Positions 1 to 12,242 of a DNA stretch of 64,000 bases are shown here, in pieces. The DNA comes from Acanthornis magna (Eukaryota; Chordata; Aves; Passeriformes; Acanthizidae): the NCBI GenBank assembly GCA_036785705.1, contig JAWUZG010000016.1, positions 3,472,001-3,536,000 on the forward strand, read 5' to 3'. The stretch's first letter is position 1; each line of letters opens with the position of its first letter. The position numbers and the translations under genes are program-made. The notes under the pieces were generated by a model. It had not been told where the DNA came from. It made no database searches and saw only the letters and a program-made list of their open reading frames with translations.

Positions 1-2633
1 GTCCCTGGGTGGAATTGCATAGGGAGAATGTGTTAAGAGCAGAAACAAGTTTGACTGCAAATGTTTGTAGTCTTACCCTTTTGTGTAGTGGAGGAGCATA
101 GGAGATATACAGGTGACAGTGGCACAAGGTCCTGCTGGGCTGTGTAGCTGGATGGGGTGCACAGTCGGCTTCTGGGGGGAGCCAGCAATATCAACTTCAA
201 CACCAGCTGCTAACACACTTCCATCAGTGGGAAATCAGATTATCCAGAACCCCCTGTGCCAAGCACATCCCTGCTACCCATCAAGCAAACTGCTCGAAAG
301 CTGCTGTGGCTCAAGAGCTCAGGCTGGACCCCCTGGTAGTATGGTATAATTACAGTCATCTGAATGGTTTGCTCTGCAGCAAAGACAACAGTCTGGTCCA
401 GAAGTGGAACCCTGTAGAGTTATACTTAAGCAGCGACTTTATACACAATGAATACAGATGAAGTCCTTGGCAGAAAAGAGAAAATACTTCTTCCATTGTC
501 TTTGTTTCAGGTGTGCTGTAGATGAGGATAAGGAGATGCAATTTGCTTGAATCTAAATCTCCTCTAAGAAGGTTGCAAAAAAATTCACCACATGAAGTGT
601 TTTACAACAGAATATCTTTTCAGCACATGACATAAAAATTCAATACACTAGCACAGTTTAGAGAGATGGGCACAGCAGGCTGATGGCTCAGGTTAGCTTT
701 TCATCTTTTAAAAGGCAGCATAGCAAGAGTATTTTCTCAAAATGTTACTGGGATAGTTTTGTGTTGAACAACTGGGTCCAGCCCCTGTCAGGGTAAAGGG
801 AACACCACTCCTTTGAGATCCTTTGCCGTGGGAGGGTCTCACCGCTGCCTGGCCGTCTTTGTCACAGGCTGGTTCTCAGAGCCCCAAGGTCTGTGTGATG
901 AAAGCTGTGAGTGATAGCAACAAAACTCCTGGCACCTTCCTTGTGATTGTGATTTTGCCCAAGCCATGGAGTATGAAAACAGACAAAAAGAGCTCTGAAA
1001 ACTCAGGGTCCAATATTCATCATCTCACTTTCCTTAGCAAGTGCAGTAAAATATAAAGAATTTGAATATAATATAGTTTAATAATTCTCAGGTTTTAAGG
1101 CGATTGCATGTGCCCTGCCTAAAATAATACACACGTTTGAATTTTCAATCTCTAACAGACTCAGAACGGAAGGCAGGAAAAAAAATAGCATTTAAAAAAA
1201 CATTTATTCAAGGAAAATCTTTAGGGATCATGTATAGGATAATCTTCTTCAGGGTGACCCTCATTTTCTACACTGTAATGGTTTTACCCAGCAGTGGTTC
1301 AATGGTTTTGAATAAGCTGTAGAGCAGAGGAACAAACACTTTAGCGAGAATGGAGGAGTTTACCCAGAAAGCCAGGAGTATCTGCCTACTTTCAATATAG
1401 AATGGAGATGATTATTCTGCTGACCTTTTATCGCCACCATCACTAATAAGTATATTATGAACATAATGGGGTCTGGTTTTGTGTAAATGATTGCTGTAAG
1501 CATGACAGACTCACTCGAAGCAAGTGGCATGCCAAGCAGGAGGCTGGAAGGAACCATTGCTGTGCACTGAGGCTCTCATCAAACAACTTTCTTGCTTCAA
1601 GCCTTTTATTTGAACATAAATGTTTGTGAAGTTTTCCAGTGATTTTTTTTTCCTGGCATTCACCCCACGACTCTTATTATTTTTAGCCATGTAAAATGGC
1701 ATTATGCAATTGCTGAATTTGTTTCTTTCAGCCCATGATGATTTATAAGACTTAATTTCCAGGATACTCCCTTGAAGTTACCTTCTCTTTGTGACCTCAG
1801 GATTTCTCTTCCCAGACCTTTGGTATTTATTTTTACTATTTCTGTGGTCGAGGTTTGGCAATGTTGTTTTGGACTAATGACAAACATACATAAGAACTGG
1901 AAGGAATACATGTCTTAATCTCCTAATTTAATGTGTGGATTGTTTATCAATAGTAGAAAGAAGTTTCTGGACAGGTTTAACACATCCTAATAATAGGCCT
2001 CTGCAGCCAGATAGAAAGGTTTTGATGTGTCTGAACTGCATGTAATTCTTCACTTGTTCCAAAATAGATGAAATTTGCTTATTTTATATTGCAATGCAGT
2101 ATTTCTTTCTCAGACTTTGCCCAGAAAGAATTGGAAGTGGAAGTCAGTTAGTTTGGACAAGTATTCGTTGTTTATATGGAATATTTTAATTGACATAAAA
2201 TTGTGTAAACCTTCTAGCTCCTCTGCTCTTGGATGAAGAAAAGATATTTGGCATAGCAAGATCCTGAATGTCTGTTCTATTTTTTACTTTTATGCAGGAA
2301 ATTGCAAATAATTTAATGCACAAATGAAATTACTCAGCATTTTACTCAGTTGTTGAATTTTCCTCGTAAGCAGCATTTGCCTTCATCATATACCCAGTAA
2401 TTTTTAAACTTGTATCTTCTTATTTTTGCTTTCTCTGTATATTCTCATCTGCCTTCATGGTTTATTTACTTAGGCTTAATTCCTTCCCTACACAGCCTAC
2501 TGTGCATAACGTGTTCCTTTGAAAATGATTAACTTTGCACTTTGTTTACAGTGTAGTCTTGCAATGTTGTATCTGATACTCATTAGCAGGAAAACAGAAA
2601 TAAAAGGAGAAACATTAGTTATCACTGCAGATC

Positions 2634-2670
2634 ATTTTGAATTCACTGGGATCAGGATCTGACCTGAAAT
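2634..2670 (+). repeat. possible ancient repeat motif (copy 1)
   Basis: The segment reads TTGAATTCACTGGGATCAGG followed by an ATCTGACC-like tail. It is similar in order and spacing to 45130-45166, which has ATTGACTTCAGTG then GGATCAGG then TCCAAATTT. I recall motifs of the type 'ttgacttcaatgggatcagg' as common in old repeats of sauropsid genomes, but I cannot name the family with certainty. With only about 37 bases, chance similarity is possible. Confidence 0.3.
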
Positions 2671-3476
2671 GTTTAGGTTAGCTCAACAGCTCAAGTTGAT
2701 TTGAAGGGTCTCAATGTTTATGCCTAACAGTGTGTCCTCCTATGACTTTTTATTTTTAACTGCTCAACAGTTCTCACTTTCTGTGAATTTTAAAGTTATT
2801 CTTAGACTAAGCAATATAGTCTCTTCACAGAGAAAAACTGTGACAAGCATATCTATGTGATACAGCTCATCATTTCTGAGGGCACATCACTTCTACCTGA
2901 AGCTCTAGCAGGAAAAAAACAACCAAAGATGAAATAGTTACTTTTAAACTTAGATATGAAATTTTGGGTTCCAATTAATTCTCTTCAATGTGCGAATTAT
3001 TCTGGGTACCTGGAATGGTCCACCCTTCCGTGTGAAACTTAAATTAAGGACCACTAATTGCCTCTGAATATTAACATATGTGCAAATCAATTTTTTGGAA
3101 TCCAACTATACTTTCATTTTGGACATTTTAATAAAACTGATTTTATGACAGTACTAATCTCTTACTACTCTGTCTTACTTGCAACCAAGTTTGAATTTCT
3201 TAAAACAAGAAAATGTTGCTTTTTTAGAAAAGTATTAATAACTCCTTTTTTAAAATGGGAATAATATACTTACATATACAAACAAAATGGGTAAAAGCGA
3301 TCTAAGTCCACTTGTATAAATGGCAAAGATCTCTGAAATGCACATTTATTGCAAATGAACCCTGTATTTGCTAGGTAATGAGGGAATAGTTTTTAAAGAA
3401 CAATTATGTTGTATTTGGAAAACCTGACATTTTCTCTCTTAACAAATTTTAATTGGCATTATGCTCACTCTGAGCC

Positions 3477-3493
3477 AAAAAAAAAAAAAAAAC
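3477..3493 (+). repeat. poly-A run, 17 bases
   Basis: There are seventeen uninterrupted A residues followed by ACCAAAC. No recognisable retrocopy or SINE body precedes it, so it is annotated only as a homopolymer. Length polymorphism is likely. Confidence 0.9.
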
Positions 3494-4072
3494 CAAACAA
3501 GGAAGACAGCAGCAACATATAAATATAAACGAGGAGTAAAGTATCTTAGCTGATGAAAGCATAGACAAAAGCCTCTGAAGCCTTTTTTACAAATATCTTC
3601 TTCAAAGTGGGGTGATCCTTGAGCAGTTGTGCCTCATGCCTATTCCTTGGCCTCTTCTACAGTTGTTGACATTGCACTGCCAATGAAGCAGCTGTCACTT
3701 TTTACCAGCGTAATGCCTGCCAGCAGCTGGCTCAGAAGTGCTGCTTTTAATTAAATTTCTGATTTCAATTGGATTTTGGTTAGCAGTTCACAGCTAACAG
3801 AGGTTTTCAGGGTGGGGTCTTATGGGGCATCTGCAGGTGTTTCAGACACCTCTGTGGCACAGAGATCTGTTCAGAAACATCAAGCATCACCTTAAAATTA
3901 CATTTTTCCTCCGTTTCTTGTGAGAGCTCTTCCAGGATCTTGCTGCTATAATGGATAGAATTATTCATATTCAGCTTAAATGTATCTGTGGCATATTTAC
4001 ACTGCTTGTTGGTGTGCCAACACTGTCTCTTTGCTGAGGCAGTTATTCTGTCTCCCCTTTCTCTGTGAGTTA

Positions 4073-4525
4073 AAGAATTGTAGAATCATTAGATTGGAAA
4101 ATACTTTTAAGATCATTGAGGGCAGTCCTACCCCCCTGGGCACCACACCACTGGGGCTAACAAGCCAAACTCTTGTGCGGTGCGCTGGCACTGATGGGGA
4201 CAGGCAGATCCAGGCTCTCTGCTAACAATCTGAGTGAGCTGGGATACGAATTGGCCCTCTCCTGGTGCCTGTAGGGCTATGGCAGGGTATTGCTAAGCCC
4301 GAGCTGGTGAATTCTGCTGGAGACTTCATTAGCACTGATTTAATTCAGGCCGTGTGGATTCTGGGACAGTATGAGGCTGACTGAGGCTCACATTGGTCTG
4401 CACCTGTTTGTTCAGATGTGTGCACAGTCTGTTCTCATGAGATGGATTTTCCATTTCTCTGATCCTTCTAGAAGCAATTTTCTGCACCTGTTTCATGACA
4501 AGTCCATTTTCCTGCACCATAAAGG
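4073..4525 (-). mobile_element. old CR1 LINE fragment, 3' part
   Basis: The left end reads AATTGTAGAATCATTAGATT, then GGAAAATACTTTTAAGATC and ATTGAG. This is the usual reverse-orientation start of a CR1 3' end (AGAATCAT..GGTTGGAAAAGACC..TAAGATCATCGAG). Further right, 4440-4520 keeps the order TTTCTCTGATCCTTCTAGAAG then TTTCTGCACCTGTTTCATGA. That order matches the CR1 segment upstream of the 3' terminus. Divergence is high, with many indels, so this is an old copy. It is non-autonomous and dead, with no open frame. The matching upstream part seems to resume near 5080. Confidence 0.65.
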
Positions 4526-5079
4526 AAGGAATTAATTGGAGAACAAGAGATGGCTCTACCCCCTCCTCCTTTTCCTTGCATTAGCACAGCATATGGTCAC
4601 TGGTTCAGCACAACCATTCTCATCAGTCAGGTTGACATCTGGAAGGCACAGACAAACACAGATGCAGCTTGACAGCTGAGCACCTGGGCAAGGAGCATGG
4701 CATGTCGGGGGCATGCTGGGTGTACCCTACCTGTGCTGTGTTATTCGAGCGCTGATGTGCAATAGGGCTTGGACCTACTGGAAACCCAGAGGACAAATGA
4801 AAAGTTTGGGTACATTTTGTTCTGAAGCCTCTCTTGTAACAGCCAACACACCGTAGAGCCAACCCATCTTGGTGAGCCCTTTGTGACTGAAGAGGCTTGG
4901 GTGGATTGTGCGCTCGCTGGCCATCTGTGTTGTTCACATTTCCCATAGGCTGGATTTCCTGCTCATGCAGTGAATGGCATGGGATTTCCCAGGCACAAAC
5001 ATGGGAGCCCAGGCACATGCTCGGGGGCCGTGTGACAGGGCTGTGGCTGTGGAACTCCCCCATATGGAGCACAGCTGTG
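4526..5079. other. unassigned DNA between two CR1 pieces
   Basis: In an intact CR1 the motif TTCTCTGATC..TCTAG..CACCTG lies almost directly beside the CAGTATTCCAG motif. Here they are separated by about 550 bases that I could not match to CR1. The stretch contains a 149-codon minus-strand frame (4623-5072) with no recognised similarity. It may be an insertion of another, older element or unique DNA joining two separate CR1 copies. No target-site duplication was identified. Confidence 0.4.
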
Positions 5080-5490
5080 TCTGTCCTTGAAAGGAGTGAC
5101 CTAAATTTTACACAGTATTCCAGTGACGTATGACCAGCACATCCCTCACTGCTGGAAATACCCCATGTGTTTTTGAATTGTACTTGTTTACCATTGCTGC
5201 CTCTCTTAGGGGGCTCATGCTAACCATGACTTTGATTGAACCATCTAGAGTTTTCTCCTCCACGTGCAGCTGGCAAGTGCCCAGTTTATTGTGATATTTT
5301 TTGCTGCCAGCTTCATGAATTTAAGCTAGGCAGTTCTGGATTTCATCCTGTTTGTGCTGCTTCAGTCCTTGAAGTCGTTTAGTTCTTCCAATGAAATTCT
5401 CCAGTCCTATTCTGTACATTCGCAGATTTCATAAGGTTATTATCAATTTTTGCACCCCAGTGTTCTAGGTCATATATATGGTCGGCTGAC
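5080..5490 (-). mobile_element. old CR1 LINE fragment, ORF2 part
   Basis: Landmarks occur in the correct reverse-strand order: CACAGTATTCCAG at about 5111, GGGGCTCATGCTAACCATGA near 5210, CTCCTCCACGTGCAGCTG near 5255, CTTCATGAATTTAAGC near 5310, and CATTCGCAGATTTCATAAGG near 5417. The last corresponds to the CR1 stretch 'catctgcaaatttcataag', which encodes the FADDTK-type reverse-transcriptase motif on the opposite strand. The copy is heavily mutated and has no open frame. It is probably the continuation of the element starting at 4073. Confidence 0.62.
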
Positions 5491-5856
5491 CATATTCTTG
5501 TATTTTAATTTGATCATGATAATCAGCAGACAGCAGATAACCTTAGCTGATGTAACTGTCACAGCTTTTGCTATCAAAATAGTGCTGGTAGTGTTCCCAG
5601 CTATGGTTCTGCCAGAATGTAATTAGAAATGTACCTTTAAAATGTGATCTTTCTTTAACTACTGTAAACATCTTTTAAAAGAATTCCAAAGGCTTTGCTT
5701 AAAAATAAAATTGTGCTTATGAAACAGTTACTCTTAGACCAAATTAACTCTAAGGGTGTAACATAATATTAAAGGTACTACAATATTAAAGGTTTAGATT
5801 TCCATTATGAGGAATATTTGCCCTTGTTTAACTGAGCTGCAACCTTTTTCTAAATA

Positions 5857-6253
5857 CACAATCATTTAGGTTGGAAGAGAGATGCAAAACCATGGAGCTC
5901 AACCATTGACCGACCACTGCCTTGTCAACTAAACTACAGCACTAAGTGCCGTGTCCAGCTGTTTCTTGAACACCTCCAGGGATGGTGACATCACCACTCC
6001 TCTGGGAAGTCCATTTCAATGCTTGACAACCCTTTCAGAGAAGAAATTCTTCCTGATGTCCAGCCTGAACCTCCCCTGGTGCAGATTGAGGCCATTTCCT
6101 CTTCTTGTCACTGGTTGCTGTGGGAAGAGGCTGATTCCCAGCTGGCTACAACCTCCTTCCAGGTAGTTGTAGAGAGCAATAAGATTTCCCCTGAGCCTCC
6201 TCTTCTCCAGGCTAAACCAACCAGCTCCTGCAGCTGCTCCTCGTATGACTTAC
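5857..6253 (-). mobile_element. CR1 LINE 3' end, younger copy
   Basis: This is a clear CR1 3' end in reverse orientation. It begins ACAATCATTTAGGTTGGAAG, with CACCTCCAGGGATGGTGACA near 5973, CAATGCTTGACAACCC near 6017 and GAGGCCATTTCCTCTTCTTG near 6088. It ends with the stretch CTGCTCCTCGTATGACTTAC near 6246. On the minus strand these encode the C-terminus of CR1 ORF2. The copy is 5'-truncated, as is normal for CR1. It is much closer to the avian consensus than the copies at 4.1-5.5 kb, so it inserted later. The 5' boundary at about 6253 is approximate. Confidence 0.93.
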
Positions 6254-9200
6254 AGTAACCCCAGGTATTGTGACAAAGCACGCACCTCTTTCTTGAGTCA
6301 GATGCCAAAGAGATACTGCAACAATCAGTCCTGACATCAGTCCCTTCCAACAGTGGTGTTGAAGTTGGACTTTAAAGCAGTTTTGTTCTGTTAGCCTAAG
6401 AACTGGGCATTATGCTGCTATTTTCTCTATGCCACAAGGGCTGTCTGGTTCCCATCCCCTTTCTCCAGCTTTCTGCCTGTGAAGAAAACTGAAGAAATAT
6501 AAACCAAATGCAGTAGTGCATCTGAAAGCAGTCTAGGTAACGACTCCAAGAGACAAGCTGGGCCACATCTCGCATATGTTCAGCACTGATGATTGAAGTG
6601 TTGACATTGTCATGGTGACAATTAAGAAGCAAGAAGGGGAGGATCCTAGATCTGGCTGATTTAATGGGAATATTTTTGTTCTAATATCCATCTCTTGCTA
6701 AGAACCACCCAAATTTAGTCCTAGCAGGCTCCATGAATATGAGCCCTTTTTAGGGGAAACCAAGCTGGAAAAGCGTGTTTACTGAGAAAACGGGAAGAGA
6801 TCCTGTACTGAGCAGCCCTGTTTTTTGAGAGCAGCAGCTCATCTGGGGAATCGCGATGGAATTTGCTTAGCTAGTGGGTGCCACCACCACTTTGGCCAGT
6901 TGGTCTCTGACAGGAGACGATGAAATTTGAGCATGTGGCAATAGGAGGCAGTGATGCAGCTGCCAGCATTTAATGAATCACTTTTGAAGGTGTTTGGAAC
7001 TTCTTCTCATTTCTAGGCTATAATCAGTCAGAGAAGGACCTTATAAAACATTTATCCTCCATTCTGTGTGTAAAAATGATTTAGTTTTTTTGGTGTTTGA
7101 TGCATTTTTTTTTCTATTAGGAGATCAAGACATTCTCTGTTAAACACCTGCATGAAAGTTTCCCCAAATGACCTGATATGATGAATACTGTTATAGACTG
7201 TAGTTGAAGAGGTGCTTATTTTCACAGCTATGGGAACTGTAGAAACCGAAAATATTTTTTTCTGAAAAGTTCTGGCATCAACCTCTTTTCCCTTATAGAG
7301 AGCTCTTTAGTATAGAAGTAAAGTTGCATAAGTATATTTCCTAGCAATAAACATTGTAAAAGCAATACAAGATGATAAATAAGGTGACATTTAAATTCAG
7401 TACAGTGCTCATTGCTGTCAAACTCCGTGAACACAGCCCTCATGTATAGATATTCAATTTAACAATACATCACCTTTGATTCACAGCTCTGAATAGCTGA
7501 AAAATCCTCATGTAATGCTTGCCCCTGACCCCCAATAAGTTGCCATTTCTTTGAATGGCATTCAATGAGTAAGCACTTGAAACAGTGTACGTGTGCACAT
7601 GTCAGTAATGTTTGGTGAGATTTAATTTAGCACTGTATATTATGTCTCAGCCTTCACTTTCTGGGAAAGGTGATGTGAGGAAATCGTTTTGCCAAGTAAG
7701 GACTGCAAAACTGGTTATTTACTGTAGGTTAATTTGATGTACCATTTTTTAATTCTAGATGGATTTTTGCCATTCGACTGCTGAACAATGTAATTTTGGA
7801 GTTCAGCCCAGGTGTTTGTGCCCTGAGGTACATAAAAGGATCACAGTACTAAAGAGGTTGTTAGCAGCTTTCTGACAGTTTAGATATGTTGTGTGTTGGG
7901 AATGAAGTCACTTCTTTCCACATAAGACAGCTGCTCAAATGCAGAATTCCTCTCCCCATGTGTGTCTGAAGTGTGGGGCGCAAATTTTTACTTCCTCTTT
8001 TGCTGTAATTGAGCTATGTAAGACTGCCCTAGAATTTGCTGTATTTGTAACTGGATGGTGGTATAAATGCCCAAAATACAACTCTTCTGTTTAAAATATA
8101 TATGGTGGGTTTTTCTTTTGTTTGTTGAAGTTTTTGTTTGTTTTTGGTTTTTTTAAAAGATTTCTTTAGTAGGAACAATGAAGTGCATTAAGTTTTTCAG
8201 CTGGCCTGTTTGTTCTTTCCCAGCTTGAACATAAAAATGTCACAGGAACCTGTGAGTAATCTGAAACACAAGGTGAGACTAAGGCAAATTTTCAAGGCTA
8301 TACTGAGATATAACATACTTAAAAAAAAACTGTTGGAAGTCCCGGTCCAAGCTGGCATGCCTTAGTTATGGTGGCGTTTTGAATGGCATGTCAGAAACTG
8401 CAGAGATGCATTGTGCCTCTTTTCATTTCTGTTGCTACACTTCATTAAAAGGTTGTCAACATCAGTTCTAACTTAGCATCACCTCAGTCTCCATCTCTGA
8501 GCACTGCAATTCTTCCTGTTGCACTTTCTTCCCAGGATTTAATGCCATTTCTCCAAAGTAGCTCTTCTCCAAGCTGTGCCACAATAAGCCTGGGTAGATG
8601 TACATCTACTTGTGGACCACTGGAGACCAGTCTTCACCCAACTGTAGCTGCTGACCTACTCAAAGACAATGCTAATAATAGCCACAGATCCATAGTAGCT
8701 GAGTGTCTTATGTGCTTGTCCAAAATGAATTAATGGGGCTATCAATGTGCTTCACTCAATAACCACAAGTCCATAACAATTTTTGAGTATTACTAATACA
8801 GTACAATACAAATGAACGTGTTAACACTGCAGTTGTTGTTTGGAAGCAGCAGTATTGCTTATGAGAGAACAGTTTCCGTTTCCCTAACACAATTATCACA
8901 CATTACTATTAATTTAAATTGAAATAGAAATGAAAAGTCTTTTAGACTTTGGAATATGAATGTTTAATATGTCTCTTATACATCTATTTTTTTTTTATTT
9001 TATTTTAACTTATTCACTGTGTGGGTTTTCTTCTCTCACTCTGTACCCGTTAATATCCTTCAAAAATAATTGGTTTTTTTGAAATATAGCTTCAAAAGAG
9101 AAATGTGATTTTCCCAGCATGCTGGAATCTTGGGTGGTATACAGTGTTGTCACTAGCCATATAATTTAAAATTAACACCATTGACAAATGTTGCTTTAAA

Positions 9201-10794
9201 GCTTCTATTGAAAAATCATAACATGTAAGTGCAGTAGGGCTTTTTTGCTGATCTGGATTTACATTTGTGTAATTTACACTTAATAACTGGAGAGATCTTG
9301 TTATAGGTTGATTACTCTTCTTCAGTGTGCCCCTTGTTTTGTATCCTATTATTCACTCAAAGAACTTAATTAAATGAATCAGAGTATAAGCTCACATTTG
9401 CTGCAACAATCACAATTCCCCATAGATAATTTTCTTTGGCTGGTCTTGCTGGGATTTCCAGGAAAGTTCCCAGAAACTGTTTCACAGAATAGAGGGATTT
9501 CTCTTTTTAAAATCCTTTTTTGGTGTTACACAAATTTGAGCCCAGAAGAGTTTAATTTTTTGAGAAATAACCATGAATACTACATGCATGTGTGACTCTA
9601 TAACAACAAAATCTTCAGAATAAATTGTGTTTAAGTTGAATCTTATTTGATTTTTTGTGGTTGGCTTTGGAAACATTTGGTAGTTATTTTCCATTGAAAT
9701 TCACATCCTCTTGGGGCAACAATGTATTTTTCTCCTGTTATTTCTGCTCTGTAATCTTAATTTTAAAACTTGTTTTCAATTTTTTTTCCTGCTTGCTCTG
9801 TTGTGTGTACTTATCTTTCACATGGCAATAAATAATTCTGCATTTGGAATTGGTGGTCTTGGTGTTAGTGTGCATGTGTTTGTGTTGAAGGGCTACAATA
9901 TATAGCCCAGTAAATAGCATTGTTCTTCATTTTGGGAAAGAGAGCAGGAAGGGTTCTAATTTATATCCATATTGCTGAAATAAAAATGTGGCTTAGATGA
10001 CCCATTTATAGCTGGCTAAAGTAGGATATTTTTAAGAAATAAATTTTTAGAGAAGAAGGTTCAACACTACAGAAATTTTGACAGGACAAGCTGGCCCCAA
10101 AGAACTTGTAAAACTCTCAACTGCTGTCTGTGAGTGCAGTGCAGTTCCCTTGGTTTCTGCTGCTTTTGTTGGGTCAAGATGCTTGGTTGCTTGATTCTTA
10201 TTAGACGTTAAATAATTCTGATTCATGCCTCAGTGTACTGACAGTCTGATGACAGGCATTAAAGAGATGAGGCACATGGGATGAGTCAAAAGGGAGAAAT
10301 TGTTTTGGGATTTGGGGATTTTTTTTTTCTTGCTTATTAACAATTAATTGAAGACATTTCTGAGACCAGGTGAAAGCTTCCTCTGAGCACGTAGCAGACT
10401 GACAAGTCAGCTTGAATCCAGAAGCTGTGTCAGTGTGTCAGTGTTCCACTATTTCACAGGCAATAGTAGCTCAGGCAAAGTCACCTGTTCTCAGCACTGC
10501 ACAGTGCTTCTGCTAATGCTGGGTTGCTTCTTGCCAGCTTAAAAGGAAGAGTGACTCTGACTTCTCACACATTCAGAGACATGCATCCCTTTCTGTATCT
10601 TATCCTGAGAGTCCCCAAAGCTGTGGAAGCAGTCCAGTCATCTCTAAGGAGGTTTGTATCATATCCCAAGAGCTCTAACCGGAATTTATTGACGCTAACT
10701 CTCATACCTAGGAGCTCCAGCTGAAATTCGGTTTCAAATGGCAAACACAAAGAAAGCAAGAGATCCTGCTTCCAAAACTTGAGCCTGAACTGGG
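6254..10794. other. non-coding unique stretch
   Basis: No gene or clear transposon was recognised. Frames are at most about 80 codons. T-rich low complexity occurs at 8107-8155 and 8987-8996. The sequence is AT-rich with few CpG. Nothing else could be assigned by eye. Confidence 0.6.
8107..8155 (+). repeat. T-rich (GTTT)n-like low complexity
   Basis: The stretch is made almost entirely of T with interspersed G (GTTT units). The T-richness produces artificial hydrophobic reading frames nearby. Confidence 0.8.
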
Positions 10795-11045
10795 AGGAAA
10801 CTTAGATGGAAATGATCATCCAGCCCAATCTCTTGCCAAAGCAAGATTATATCCTGCAGGCTGTTTTCTAGCATTTGCCAATCTGGCTATGAAAGCACCA
10901 AACAAATAGGATCCATTACTGGGAAGAGTCTGGGAGACTGTTCCATTGTTTAAAAGACGTCATGCCAGTTCATTGTTTTCTGAAATTAAGTATTTATTTT
11001 TTTTCTTATCTTAGTTACATCTTATCCTTGGTTATGTTCTGAGAT
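10795..11045 (-). mobile_element. old CR1 LINE fragment, 3' end
   Basis: The segment GGAAATGATCATCCAGCCCA near 10808 is the reverse-strand CR1 3' signature (AAAGATCATCtAGtCCaa). After it come GATTATATCCTGCAGG, GACTGTTCCATTGTTTAAAA near 10937 and AGTTCATTGTTTTCTGAAAT near 10969. This order (ATCATC-CCA, GTTCCA-TGTTT, TTTTCTGAAATTAAG) is typical of the ancient amniote CR1 families in which the 3' part encodes LPR..QSLS-type residues on the other strand. The copy is strongly diverged with no open frame. The right boundary is uncertain. Confidence 0.68.
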
Positions 11046-11888
11046 ACCAAATTAAAATCTGACATTATTAAAGGCAATATAGTTGTTGGCTCTTACAATC
11101 TACCTTTGTGTCCTCAGACCCAGGGTGTTGATCACCCCAAGGGAAAGGGTTGCACAGCTGCATGACGATAATTGTTCTATGTAACAGGGGCCAGGGCAAA
11201 TGATAGCTATAAAATGCCTTTTGCTGCTTTTTTGTATCTGGCCTCTCTTTCTTAATTAATAGCTTTCTCCATCCCATCACAGCTTTTGCTGTTCTTCAGT
11301 GAGTGTTTGCCAGGAGCTGTATCTACTTTAGCAAGGAGTGTGGCCTTGTAAGAGTGGAGGGTGAAAGCAAAACAGGACCTGTGTAGTAAAATGGTTGGTG
11401 CCGAGGGCTTAACATCCACAGTCATGCATGCTTTAAGGTCATGGAATAGTTCTGCGCTGGTCCCTCAAACTGCATGTATGTACTGGCTGGAGATCATTGT
11501 ATGCACTTCTGGAATGCATTTTCTGATTTAGTTTTGTCTGAAAGTCTGTATTAGTTTGTTTTGTTATGTGAATCAGAGCGTAATATGTAAGGATGAATGA
11601 AAATGCTGGTGCAGATACAATCCAGATATGTTTGAATGTGTGTTGTCTAGAGCTGAATGCAACATTTTATATCAACGAGAGAGATTTGAGTCAGATATCA
11701 GGAAAATGTTTGTAATGATAAGGGCAAAGAAGCACTATGGATGTTGAAAAAAAATCCATGCTGAAATGTTTCTAAGAAAAGGATAAACAGAAAATAATTT
11801 GCTAAGAGGAAAGATACAGTTGTTCCTACATAGAGAAACAGAAATGGATTTCGTCAGTTTATGGCATCCCTTCAAGCCAAATTTCCCC
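11046..11888. other. non-coding stretch between two CR1 copies
   Basis: No gene or repeat was recognised. The only sizeable frame (70 codons, minus strand, 11068-11280) has no known similarity. Confidence 0.55.
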
Positions 11889-12242
11889 CGGAGGAAAGGA
11901 GGCTTGGGGGAGGGGGACCTTATTGCTCCCCACAGCTACGCAAATGAAGGTTGTAACGAGGTGGGGGTCAGGCTCTTCTCCCTCGTAACAAGCAATAGGA
12001 CAAAAGGAAATGGCCTCAATTTGTGCCAGGGGAAGTTTAGATCGGTTATGAGGAAAAATTTCGTCATGAAAAGGGTTGTCAAGCATTGGAAGAGGCTGTC
12101 CAGGGAAGTGCTGAAATCATCATCCCTAGGAGCATTTAAAAGACATGTAGATTTGGCACTTGGGGACATGGTCAGTGGTGGACCCAATGAGTTTAAAGGC
12201 CTTTTCCAACAGAAACCATTATATGATTCTACGGTTATATGG
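11889..12242 (+). mobile_element. CR1 LINE 3' end with ORF2 C-terminus
   Basis: This is a sense-orientation CR1. Landmarks are GGAGGAAAGGAGGCTTGGGG, GACCTTATTGCTCCC, AACGAGGTGGGGGTCAGGCT, AACAAGCAATAGGACAAAAG, GGGTTGTCAAGCATTGG, CCTTTTCCAACAG and a degenerate 3' tail TATGATTCTACGGTTATATG. The ORF2 C-terminal frame is open from 11799 to the stop at 12293. It shows the family residues GDLIA, EVGVRLFSLVTSNRTKGNGL and VVKHWKRLSREV. The usual bases between 'GTGGAC' and 'GATC' near the 3' end are partly deleted. It lacks the endonuclease and catalytic RT domains, so it is inactive. Confidence 0.93.

Larger units (their letters stand above)
1..4072. other. non-coding unique stretch, left edge
   Basis: No gene or recognisable young transposon is visible. 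All reading frames are under 85 codons and match no family I know. The sequence is AT-rich and CpG-poor. It contains a 17-A run near 3477 and a short segment near 2634 that resembles an ancient amniote repeat motif listed separately. The part around 3530-3800 has homeodomain-type TTAATTAAATT core sequence near 3747 and could be conserved non-coding DNA, but that is a guess from composition only. Confidence 0.6.

Noticed and set aside
5951..6350. Several 71-80-codon frames on both strands
   Set aside because: They lie in the minus-strand CR1 copy at 5857-6253 and its flank. The plus-strand frames are antisense to ORF2.
9711..9920. Hydrophobic frame rich in F and L, and its Lys-rich antisense
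   Set aside because: Both are direct products of T-rich DNA.
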